From: Leptoclinus maculatus
Lineage: Eukaryota > Chordata > Actinopteri > Perciformes > Stichaeidae
Length of the DNA: 64,000 nt
Direction of reading: 5' to 3'
NCBI GenBank assembly: GCA_032191485.1
Contig: JAVDOI010000016.1
Location: 12,572,759-12,636,758, forward strand
Below are positions 49,301-60,498 of the stretch, in pieces. Position 1 is the stretch's first letter; the number at the start of each line of letters is the position of its first letter. A program made the position numbers and the translations under genes. The notes below the pieces were generated by a model. That model was not told the origin of the DNA. It saw only the letters and a list, made by a program, of their open reading frames with translations, and did not search any database.

Positions 49301-50764
49301 TTCTTCATAATGAGTACTTTTAATGTTTTTTTTATACTTGATAACTTATGTACTTTGACTTGTAATACTGTATATTTGACTCAATAATAAAGTATTTCAA
49401 CACTCTGGCATTACTAAATATATTATATTGATTAGTGTGAGAGAAAACATAGATACTATTATCTATGAACATCCTTTCCTCTCCGTGTAACTACAACTAA
49501 TGCCATTTACAATGAAGTGCAGTGACGTCACAGCTGAATTATTTACTGCTGGGTTTGAGTGTGGTATGTGTTGCATTAACAAAAACAAGGTCAGAAATCA
49601 CAAGTGGGTTGTATCGTCTGTGAACGACCCTTTAAAACGCACATGACCTGGTTTAGACTAGAAGTGAAATGACATGTTGCTAATGCAGCCATCACAGCTC
49701 AAATCCTACAAGATTAATTTCACCTAATCCATAATAATCTCTTCAAATGTATTTCACCACACACTATAACCATTTTCTTCTCATTTCTAAAGTTATAACT
49801 GCCGACTTTTTATTTTATCAGCTGTTAAAATTGGTAACATGAAAATATTCACAAAAATGCTTATTTGCGTGAATGTTTTGCATCAAAGAAAGACGTTTCC
49901 TCTGCTGCTGCTCCACTATTCCCGATCAGGCAAAAACACAAACTCTGACACGCACACCGCAGCCAGTGGCTCCAGCATTGTCTGGTTGCCTGGCAACTGT
50001 CGGCGTGGCGTGGTTGCTAGGGCCGTGTGGGAGGGGGGGGGGGGGGGGGATGCTGCTCTGATTTCCAGCTGAATTGAGGCAGTCAGTAGGGAGAAGCCCC
50101 CCTCTTCCACTCCACACACACACACACACACACACAGACACACACACACAGACAGGACTCTATTGAACAATAGAGCTGTGCCAGTGGGCCCGAGGCTAGT
50201 CAGACGAGCCCTTGTTCAGGGTCACACTGTGTTCATCCCACAGTCCTCCATGACTAATTAACTTACAGCGCGGCGTTGGGACATCTGATGATGCATCCAG
50301 CACTGGCACAGCCCTGGAATTTACATTAATGTGAGGTGCATTTCTGGCAGTCGGCCATGTTGGTGCAATCAAAAGACACACAGAAGAAGAAGTGTGGATG
50401 GAGCCGCCACACGTAGTGCCGAGCACAGCTTGTGCAGTCAAAACAGCTCTGAAACCGCTGGTGTTGGTGGGAAATATTTGCCAGCTGTAACATGGTTATG
50501 GGAAAACTGAGAAAAGCAGTCACATGGAGAGGTAGTTATTCTACAGAATAGACTATTGTTAACAAGAACTTCAATCTCGTGGCCTTCACAGCAGGTGGCA
50601 ATGTTGATCAAAAGATGTACTCGCGTAGGCTACTAATGTAAAGTGGCTTTCTTGTGTTGTGGAGGAGAGTTTGGAGGGCAAGACAATGTGTCACGTCTTA
50701 TTTTCCGTGATAAAGTGCTGCTGTTCTGACTAGAATGAAAAGACAGTGGAAACAAGAACAGGTT
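49301..50764. other. Spacer between ppp1r21 and the foxn2 3' end
   Basis: No exon recognised. It contains a 17-base G-run at about 50,033-50,049 and a (CA)n run at about 50,113-50,150. From 49,684 onward it is duplicated beyond the assembly gap. Confidence 0.45.
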
Positions 50765-53700
50765 TTTATTAATATTTTGTAATACCATATATAATGCAAT
50801 TGCATATCTTTGGCGAAAATAAATCTTATAAACATTTTATCAACAGAGGTTAGCATACAAAAACCAAAAGGTGTGTCGGTCCAACAGACGTGGCAGACAG
50901 CTGACACAAACTGATACTGGGTTGGCAACTTTGTCAAATGAAAATGAAAATGTTCATCCTACCCTTCAGGAACTGCAACAGAAATTTTGAGAATCACATA
51001 ATCAATATTCAAAAACAGCTGTGGAGCAGTGGAGGAGCTGGTTTCTTTTTGCGTCGGACGCCTAAATGTTTAGGTGGCTCATCCACAGAGTCGGATCCAG
51101 TTTTTACTCAACATCCCGTAACAATACCTGGAAGCATGAGTCATGAGTGGCAGTCGGCTTTTTTGTTTTTTAAAGACTCTAATCTGTGATGAGATTGAGA
51201 GCCAAAAATCAATTTGTGACAACTTAGTCACAATAACATTAACATGAGAGAAATGTAAATAAAAAATAAAAAAAAGATTCAATCTTCGTCAATGAACTTC
51301 TGCAGTACGAGGGGAAAGTGTCCATCTTACATTTTACACCCCAGCTGTGCATCAATTTTGGCAACAAAAAGGTTTTTCAGGATTAATGTTAATAAACTAT
51401 CCAGCCTAACAAAAAGCAAAACAAAACATCAAGAGAACCTGGCAGTCATGGTTAGATTGAAAAAAAATAAAACACCCGCTCTAAAGACAATAGACATTGG
51501 CAAAAATACTTAATCACTATAACATAGTGAAAAAAAAGAAAAGTGTATTGCTGTAAAATAAGACAAGGAGAAAAACAAAATACTTATTTAGTGGAGTTCA
51601 CAGAGGGAGAAAAATAAATGTGCCTAGTCACTCGTTTCAAATGACCAGTGTTTGATAGACTCTGCATTCAATAATCCCATAAATTAACGTCATAAATAAG
51701 GTGATGATTAATGAACAATAACTTGTTCTTTTTTTTTTTTCACAGCTAAACAAGACCAGTGTATGCAAGTATTACTTCTGAGAACTGAAGCAGTTCCCAC
51801 TCTAAAGCTACAGAAATAACCCGAGAGAGAGAGAGAGCGAGAGAGAGACTGGTTCAGTCACTGTACTGACCAGCGTCCTCTCTCTCTCCCACTTCCTGTC
51901 CGGATGATTCAGAAAACTGGAGCATTGTTACTCTCACGACTGTGTAGTTACCATGGCCCTTTGCACTTCTACATCAGTGGCACAAGAAAATGTTTGGCAC
52001 TGACCATGCATGCTATGCTAACAGTCACCGTGACCGTGTGATCTAGTGCTGCGGGAAGAAATATTAGGATTTCCTGTTTGTTGCCCCCCCCCTGTGAGCG
52101 TCCATGCTACCTTGTATTGTACGCTGCCTTTTAAAAAAAATAAAAATAAGCTCGAATGAGAATCGTGGCCTTTTACACAAGCGGCTCGCAACTTCCCCTC
52201 AGTGAACTGCATGCAATCAACTGACTATAAACACTCCGTTTCACAGCTTGAGAAGAGAGCGCGCACTTCCTTATTTTTGTTCTAGGAGGAAGAGCGAGGA
52301 CGAAACACTTGTGGCCAGAGCTGTGGGCACAACGTAAGAGCAGCGTGGGTCTCCAACTCCTCCGGTTCTCTCTGGCCGTCCCCTTCTCGGTCTTTACACT
52401 TCGATATGCACCAGACAGACACACCCTCCCTCAAGTTGTGAATTCACTTTGCCACAGGATCAGCCAACAGAAAATGTTCTAAAGTACATGGTTTAAAAAA
52501 ACTGAAAAAAACCCAGGAGATCTGCAAACCCAATTAATGGAGCGAGAAGCCGTGTGAATTTACTGCCCGCTCCTTTCTGTGATTATTAAACAGCTCTGCA
52601 TTCAGAAGCAAGCAGAGCACCAAGCAGCCCCACAACACAGCTGTAGCAAGGAGATCGGTCACGACACCGAGCGCACGAATACTTTGTCAGGAGGAGAAAG
52701 TGTTTGGCCATTTCAAAACGCTTTCAACAAGACCGTCATATCTCAGGTTTAGGCTGACATGCACTATGATACACACACACACACACACACAAAATAAAAT
52801 TAAATCTATGGAGGATAACCTATGAACAGGCAGTGAACATCTGGTGGCAGATGTTCCCTTTGCATAGGCTGTCACCAAACATGTGAATATATGTCTGCAC
52901 GATAAATGTCAAAAACACACCGATGAATGAAGGGGATGGACAGGATGAGCAGTTGATTTGCAAAAGAAAAAGAAAGAAAAGAAAACTTTCATTCGTATAG
53001 CACTGTAATGGCCGCACAGAAGTAGTTTAGCTAACTTTGCAACTAAATTTGGCAGTGGCAGAGTAATACTATTTACACAGAATCCTGAAACAGAGCCAGA
53101 GCTTGTGTGTAATACGGTTATCGCAGAACAAGATAATAGTACTACTCCATTCATTTTTCTTAATTGTAAAGTTGAACTAGCGTACTCAACTCTGAAAAAA
53201 ACGCCACCATGAAATGAAGAAAAGTTAAGGTTGTGGATAATTATTGCATCTCTCTTACAAGAGGATTCATGGTGCAGGGGTTCCTTTCAAAGCATGTGGC
53301 ATTTCTTTTTTTCTTCAGCACAAAAAGGAGAAAATGGTAACACCAGGAGGTTCGGTTTTGTCTGTTACAAACATGCACTCATTCGCTTCATAAATAGATT
53401 CACTTGGAAGAGGATACAGGTTTGAGGAGGAAGCATGCAACGCTTTGAGTTATAAAACCTTCAGCTTTTTCCCATTTTTGTCTTTTTTAGAGGAAAAGAA
53501 TCTTGAATCACAATCTTCTAATCCAACAGAAGCAGGCAGGTCATTTTGGATAGGGGGTTTCTTGATGGTTCTCCATAAGCCCAAACACCCGCCCCCCAGC
53601 AGTCCCCCCCCCCCCCCCTCCCCCCGAGGTACAGAAGTCTCTATATGGCTTTGTTCTCCTGTGTGAACGATACTATTGCCATTTGTTTTGTTGGACGGGG

Positions 53701-54265
53701 ATATTCCCAAACAAAAAAAAAAAAAAGGCTCAAAATGGCCAATGAACGATCAGATAAGGAGAAGGAGGCACACTCGGACACACGATCAGGGGTCAGAGGT
53801 TAGGGTTCACAGGGTCCGGAGTCTGATGAGGGGGAGCAAAAATAATCTTCATTTCCTGTTCAGTTTTGTGCTCTTGACAGTGCGTTTGGAGCCCTCCGTG
53901 CAGCTGCGTATACCGGCGAGGTGCAGCAAGGACCCGGCGGCTTCCTTCAGCTCCTCGTCCAGCTCCGGCTTGACCTCGCGCCGCGCCCTCTTGCCGGCGG
54001 GCCACTTGATGGCGGGCGGACGCCGGGACGTCTGGTGGACGCCCCTCTCGTCCCAGAGGTCGGAGTCCTCGTCGCTGTGGAAGCCCTCGCTGCCGGCGCG
54101 GTGGGACTGCCGGCGGTCGCAGCCCCCTTCGTCCAGGGAGGAGAGAGACGAAGAGGAGGAGCGGGAGGAGCAGCGCTGCAGGGCCACGCTGCTGTAGTTG
54201 TGGTCCTGCTTCGGATCGCTGCTCACCAGCACGGAGTCGGGTCGGGAGAGGTCCAGAGGGCCGTC
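49684..54265. repeat. Left copy of a 4.6-kb near-identical duplication
   Basis: It starts at TGCAGCCATCACAGC and matches the sequence beginning right after the N gap. The offset is 9,732 bases, rising to 9,734 after the G-run/CA-run and 9,735 after a T-run. I saw one substitution (A at 50,741 versus G at 60,475). The copy spans the foxn2 3' flank, 3' UTR and most of its terminal exon. Confidence 0.97.
50765..53848 (-). promoter_or_regulatory. foxn2: foxn2 3' UTR, candidate poly(A) signal
   Basis: Downstream of the foxn2 stop. A minus-strand AATAAA occurs at 50,765-50,770, giving a UTR near 3.1 kb. It includes (GA)n at about 51,825-51,848, (CA)n at about 52,772-52,791 and a 15-base C-run at about 53,604-53,618. 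No second gene is seen. Confidence 0.45.
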
Positions 54266-57200
54266 AGAGTTGCCTGAGGAGAGCGTAGGATTGAGAGAGT
54301 GATGAGTACACGTTCAAATGCAAAAGCATATATTTTTAGTCTTGTTACAGAATGGCCAATGCGCTAAATATTGCATGTCGTGTAAAGCTAGATTCAAAGT
54401 TCCACACTTTGGTTGGCTGAAAATAAGTTGACAGACACCAAGAAAATCCTGTCCTATGTAAGTTGTTATGTAACTTTACAGTTAACTAGATTGTGTTTGT
54501 TTTTAAGTTACAGTGAACCATATACTGTAGCTTTGGCTGGCTTTGTTTACAAATATAAAGCAGAAGTGATACTTGTCACACAGCCCAAGAGGGAACACCT
54601 GATTTAAAAATATCTTCTCGTTAAAGCAGAACATTGACGGGGAAAGTAGAAATATTAGCAAAACCCAACCGCACTGAAATAATCCTGAGAGGGCTCCTGC
54701 CGTCATTGAAACAAGAAATTATGATCTAATGTAAAATATAAGCAACAACAGCCAGTAAGTTTGATTTAAAAAGAGCCAGACGATCCGTTTCCCCCCCATT
54801 TCCAACCTTTATGCGAAGCTAACTGGCTGCTGTGTCTAGTATTTCCCAAATGTCGACCTATTCCTTCTAGAAGGAAGAATGTCTGCAGGAGAAATTGTAT
54901 GCAATCATGCAATCATGTTCTGGAAACAACATTTTGCCTGTAACAACAGGTGACTTGCACACAAATTAAAGCACACCAAATAAAAAGATGACATAAGCAA
55001 TGGCAGGGCGGTATGTCGAAAGGTAGGAGACAAAGAGTTGGAAGTATGAAAGTATGGCTGCTTGTGGATTCTCTTACATGGGTCAACGTGGTGCCCGGGG
55101 GCAGAGTTTAAGAGCATCATGGCAGTGGCAGCATCAATGTCAGACTCTGGAAGAGGAGAGAACATGCATGATGGTCAGTCCTGAGCTGTGAAAGCATGCT
55201 AGCATGGCATCTCTACTCGGACCGGGCTCCTTTTCGTTCATTTTAAACCAGGGGGGGGGGGACAGAGCGGCCCAACCAAACGCTCACAGACGTGCAGGAG
55301 GCTCCCCCGAAACAAACCGGAGGATGAATTGAAGCCACTGATATCGCATCCGACTCTTTTTCAGACCTGACAAAAGTGTCTAAAAGCCTCGTAGCTCACT
55401 TCTGGGGCTCTAAATTATTAATGATTACAGTGAGACTGAGTGCTCGACACAGCACCAGCAGAACCTCTGCCTGTCGTCAAGGTTACAAATCCAAGAGGCA
55501 AAGGAGGGGGGGGGGGGGGGGGGGAGGGGGCTGATGCATCGACTGGGAGCTCTCTCTACATTATGGTCTACATGAGGCATCGATGACTCGAAAGCAACAA
55601 ATCAAACCAAGAGTTGAGGATACAAGCACGGTGATGTTGAATGTTCTGGGACTGAAATGTGAAACAGGCGACAGAATCAAAATACCACACAGACACAAGC
55701 TAACAGAAACCGCAGTGATTGGAATTTCTGCTTTTAATGTACATGTGGAAACTTAAAAACACCGAGCTGGTTCGTCTTCCGCCCTCACCTTTGAATGAGC
55801 AGCCTTGTAGAAAGTGATGGCGAGGGGGCGAGGAGGCACTGCAGAATGTAAACAAAGGAAAAAACACACACCAAAAAGGTCAGATCTGGAGTTTGTAAAG
55901 GAAATGTGAAGAAAATAAAAAATGTCACCCGTTTCAGGTATTTAAATAGGATCAAATGTTGCGATATGCTTCGCTAACAATGCCGAGTCCAATAAATAAA
56001 CGGAACACGGTATTACCGACACAAATACATAGTTCACAACATCCAGAGAGTGACTGGGGAGGGTTTACCTGGGTGGGGAGGCGGGTGGTGTGCAGAAGGC
56101 ATGTGCGGCAGGGAAGTGCTGCTTCTTAAGGGCTTGGATCAGGTTGGGGCGGTACTCGGGGTCAACACACCAGAGAGAACCTTTTCCATTGGCCTGTGGA
56201 ACAGAGCAGGGACATCAAACCTCTGACCCGGGATACAAAGGCAGACACTTTCAGCAACAAACTGTGAGAAGAGTTGTGATTCTGTAAATCAATGATGGTC
56301 TTGTATAGTTTGTCTGGAATGTATTCCGATTGGTCCTTTGATTGTGTTGAAACAAAGGTACCCTGTGGACGTTCATGTAAACAAACAAAAGTCATGTTTA
56401 AATTGAGTGTTTCTCACCTGAACTTGAAACGGTGGGAACATTTCGAATGCATTTCCTTCCTCATAATACATTTGCAAAGCAGGATGTATTATTTGAAATC
56501 ATGCATTCTTTATATTCACGTCTTTTTCACATTGTTGATACAGGTCTTTGCACGTTACCACTACTAGTAAGTACACATTTTAACGAATTAGAAAATGTAT
56601 TTTGACCTATTTTTATTGGCTTACTTTCTATGAATTCCTGAAAGAATCCTCAGCTGACAATATCAGTGAGCAGTGCATACGGCAGCATAGTGATGTAATG
56701 AAGGTCTCCTTTTTCCACAAATGGCAAAGAATGTTAAGGCGACAGCTCTTCGAGGAGCACGACATCATAGACAAAGCACTGGAAACAGCAAACGCATAAC
56801 TGAGAATTCCTCAACGGCCTGAACAAAAGGAGGAAATAACTGCTTCTTCAGCGCCGTGTGAGGAACAAATGTGTCCGTTAGTGGTGTGTGTGCGCGCGAG
56901 TGTGTTAAAGTGTCACTTTATCTGATGGCGGCGCATTGCCCAGTCTGGGAGGAGAGTAGAGCGAGGGAGGGAGGGAGGGAGGGAGGATAACCTTGACTCA
57001 GATTACCAACCAGCCCTGATGCAGGAAGAAGGAAATGTCTCCATGGCAACGGAAACCACCAGCCAGTGTCATGTGAAACTGGTCTCTCAGCAGATGACGG
57101 GGCTCACGCTGTGCACCTGCACATGCTGAGCAGGGCACCGCGTTGCTACTCGCCGAGCGCTAACCGCCATCGCCTCCCACGGTGGGAGAAGACGAGGTCC

Positions 57201-58521
57201 TAGCAGGCACGAGCCTCGGCACCACAGGCTTCACCGGTCCCAACGCATACTGAAGCTCAATATGGCCGCCGTCGTGTCCCCTGGATCAGCAACATGCAAA
57301 TCAGGTTGAAGTGTGACGCAGGACTGTAGTCGTGGAAAACCTTCCTGCCACTCTCTGAAAACTTGAGCAACAAATGCTATACTGACGGCAGGAACTTTGT
57401 GCAGGATGTGCAGAATGTGTCTATCCTTTTGTCACGAGCATGGGCACATGAGAAGGTCAACTTCTCTCTTCCCCCCCCCCCCCCCCCCCCCCCCTCCTTC
57501 CTATACAGGAACAGGAATGAGTCACACGTAACTCTGCCAGGAGCAACTCATCTTTGCACTGCAGGTCACGCTGGCTTCCTTTCTCGCGAGTGCGACTTTG
57601 AGGTTTTCCAGAATGTGGGATGCTTCTCTCCTCTGCTTTTTTTTTTTAACAGTTGCACTACCTTGCAGTGCTTCGTGGAGATAACGTCCTATCTCAGTGT
57701 GCTGCGTTTGCATTTCCTCAGAAGGAGTATGTGTGACCTTCACTGTATCCCACCGTTATCGCAGCAGCAGAGTCAGAGGTCCCTGCGGCTGTGTTACGCA
57801 CCGTCACATGAGCCACAGTGCAGCTACAAAAACGTTACCATCACATCATCAAACAATGCGATAACAGTTTTCGAGGAGCATAATCAAAACCGTTTTCTAA
57901 GCTTAAATCTGTGTGAAGTGCATGAAAGTTTAGGAGAAAGTTAAATAACCCTACCTTTCCCAAACTCCTCTCGACCTTGCGGAAGCATTTGTTCAGGGAC
58001 AAGTTGTGACGGACCGAGTTCTTCCAGCCGGTGGGAGCGTTGGAGAAATAAGGGAAGTGCTCGAGAATCCAGCCGTAGATTTCTTTCACGGGCAAAGATT
58101 TGCTGGGAGACTGCTCGATGGCCATGTAGATGAGGAGAGAAAAGGAGAACGGGGGCTTCGACTTCAACGAGTCCCGCTCCCGGCCTCTGCCGTGTGACGA
58201 GGAGGAGGAGGAGGAGGACGACGGGCCCTGGCTGGACCCGTAGTCTCCCTCTATGTCGAAGAGGGGGCTGCCGCTGGGCTGAGCCTCCGGGCCTCCCAGA
58301 GCGAAGTTCTGAAGCAGGTTCTCGTGCAGCCAGTTGAGGTTGGTGAGCTCCTCGTCCTCGGCGCCTCCGGCGCGGTCCACGCTGGTCGCCAGCGGACTAG
58401 ACGCGCACTCCGCCTCGGGGAGCGTTCCCACGCCGCAAACGCCTCGGAGCCCCGTCCGCTCCTCTTGCATACCCGGAATTTCCGTTTTCTTATCTGGTGA
58501 CATCCCAGTGATTGGACCCAT
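53849..58521 (-). CDS. foxn2: Forkhead box protein N2
   Basis: Nuclear forkhead transcription factor. Five coding exons in transcript order: 57955-58521 (ATG at 58521), 56069-56193, 55789-55838, 55078-55146, 53849-54273; 411 aa (human 431), all GT-AG with matching phase. It begins MGPITGMSPDKK like human MGPVIGMTPDK, then DEELTNLNWLHE and a nine-serine run at 101-109. The forkhead domain starts at about 119: SKPPFSFSLLIYMAIE, PVKEIYGWILEHFPYF and the recognition helix WKNSVRHNLSLNKCF (166-180). It continues in exon 2 with GKGSLWCVDPEY. Exon 4 gives ESDIDAATAMMLLN. The last exon has DPKQDHNYS, GSEGFHSDEDSD and DEELKEAAGSLLHLAGIR. A probable acceptor lies just upstream of the ATG (58,536), so a non-coding 5' exon is expected. 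FOXN3 is less likely: the flanks match FOXN2 motif by motif. Confidence 0.93.
55506..55524. repeat. Poly(G) run in a foxn2 intron
   Basis: Nineteen consecutive G between foxn2 exons 3 and 4. Similar runs occur at 57,471-57,494 (24 C) and 40,656-40,679, so G/C homopolymers are frequent in this locus. Confidence 0.9.
56602..56799 (+). other. Short ORF in a foxn2 intron, unidentified
   Basis: A 65-codon frame antisense to foxn2, in the intron between its first two coding exons. The last about 50 residues read like real protein (SEQCIRQHSDVMK, FHKWQRMLRRQLFEEHDIID) and end in a stop. No partner exon or family was recognised. It could be a retrocopy fragment or chance. Confidence 0.2.
57471..57494. 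repeat. Poly(C) run of 24
   Basis: Pure cytosine homopolymer within a foxn2 intron, following CTTCTCTCTT. Confidence 0.92.
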
Positions 58522-59215
58522 TAAATCAAAGAGGTCTGGAGAGAGAGAGAGAGAGGAGAGAGGTTGTTAATGTTTGACAGCATGGAGACCAAAATCACAG
58601 TTTTTTTAAACTGATTTCATCACAAAGTTGGCAGTATGAAATAACTGGATGCGACATGACGGAATGATGTGCTCTTCCGAGCGTTGACCTGGTTTTCTTA
58701 AGTCTTCTCTGGGGGGGGCTAACCCCCCCTGTGGCTGAGCTTGTCTGCCTCTATTGCACCTTCTCACTGCCCCTCTCCTCCACGCCCGGCGAGGACGGAG
58801 AGGCTCTCGGCTCTCCTCCTCCTCTCGACTCCGGCCGAGGACCTTCGAGGAGGTCCTCTCAAGCAACTGAACCGACTTAAGGCTCCACTCCTCGACGCCC
58901 ACCTCGGCCCCGGCTGCTCGTTACGTGTGAATGAGCATGAAACCGCCCGACGACTGCAGGAATGAGTGGAAGGCCTCCATCGTACAGAGTGAATGGCTCT
59001 TCTAGACTGATCTGCATGCAGCCAGGATCAAGTCTCAATTTGTCACATGCCAGATTAAGTAGTGTAAAGAGGCTACAGGCACTAGGACATTCAATATTGC
59101 CAGAAGCCCTGTATCATTAGGTAATTCCACCCAAGTACCATTATTAATAAGACAATGATTACTGGCATGTCATCAGCAATGATCAAAAAGAGTTTGAATT
59201 GAACCCAAAGCTGAG
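58522..59215 (-). promoter_or_regulatory. foxn2: foxn2 upstream region, cut by the gap
   Basis: On the - strand a (CT)n tract and CCAG precede ACCTCTTTGATTTA and the ATG, an acceptor at 58,536. Further upstream, 58,720-58,920 is GC- and CpG-rich and could be an exon 1/promoter island. The sequence then stops at the N gap, so the promoter may be incomplete here. Confidence 0.35.
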
Positions 59216-59415
59216 NNNNNNNNNNNNNNNNNNNNNNNNNNNNNNNNNNNNNNNNNNNNNNNNNNNNNNNNNNNNNNNNNNNNNNNNNNNNNNNNNNNNN
59301 NNNNNNNNNNNNNNNNNNNNNNNNNNNNNNNNNNNNNNNNNNNNNNNNNNNNNNNNNNNNNNNNNNNNNNNNNNNNNNNNNNNNNNNNNNNNNNNNNNNN
59401 NNNNNNNNNNNNNNN
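59216..59415. other. Assembly gap of exactly 200 N
   Basis: Two hundred consecutive N. A round length indicates a placeholder gap joining contigs, not a measured distance. Frames spanning it are artefacts. Confidence 0.99.
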
Positions 59416-60498
59416 TGCAGCCATCACAGCTCAAATCCTACAAGATTAATTTCACCTAATCCATAATAATCTCTTCAAATGTATTTCACCACACACTATA
59501 ACCATTTTCTTCTCATTTCTAAAGTTATAACTGCCGACTTTTTATTTTATCAGCTGTTAAAATTGGTAACATGAAAATATTCACAAAAATGCTTATTTGC
59601 GTGAATGTTTTGCATCAAAGAAAGACGTTTCCTCTGCTGCTGCTCCACTATTCCCGATCAGGCAAAAACACAAACTCTGACACGCACACCGCAGCCAGTG
59701 GCTCCAGCATTGTCTGGTTGCCTGGCAACTGTCGGCGTGGCGTGGTTGCTAGGGCCGTGTGGGAGGGGGGGGGGGGGGGGGGGGGGGATGCTGCTCTGAT
59801 TTCCAGCTGAATTGAGGCAGTCAGTAGGGAGAAGCCCCCCTCTTCCACTCCACACACACACACACACACAGACACACACACACAGACAGGACTCTATTGA
59901 ACAATAGAGCTGTGCCAGTGGGCCCGAGGCTAGTCAGACGAGCCCTTGTTCAGGGTCACACTGTGTTCATCCCACAGTCCTCCATGACTAATTAACTTAC
60001 AGCGCGGCGTTGGGACATCTGATGATGCATCCAGCACTGGCACAGCCCTGGAATTTACATTAATGTGAGGTGCATTTCTGGCAGTCGGCCATGTTGGTGC
60101 AATCAAAAGACACACAGAAGAAGAAGTGTGGATGGAGCCGCCACACGTAGTGCCGAGCACAGCTTGTGCAGTCAAAACAGCTCTGAAACCGCTGGTGTTG
60201 GTGGGAAATATTTGCCAGCTGTAACATGGTTATGGGAAAACTGAGAAAAGCAGTCACATGGAGAGGTAGTTATTCTACAGAATAGACTATTGTTAACAAG
60301 AACTTCAATCTCGTGGCCTTCACAGCAGGTGGCAATGTTGATCAAAAGATGTACTCGCGTAGGCTACTAATGTAAAGTGGCTTTCTTGTGTTGTGGAGGA
60401 GAGTTTGGAGGGCAAGACAATGTGTCACGTCTTATTTTCCGTGATAAAGTGCTGCTGTTCTGACTAGAATGAAAGGACAGTGGAAACAAGAACAGGTT

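Noticed and set aside
48841..49308. 155-codon Ser-Val-Cys-Leu/Tyr repeat protein
   Set aside because: Created by translating the ACAG/ATAAATAG minisatellite; no start context, no exon partners.
53676..54197. 173-codon + strand frame (and its duplicate at 63,411-63,932)
   Set aside because: Antisense to the foxn2 terminal exon, whose - strand reading matches FOXN2 motifs.
59173..59459. Open frames spanning the N gap
   Set aside because: They consist of unknown bases and carry no information.
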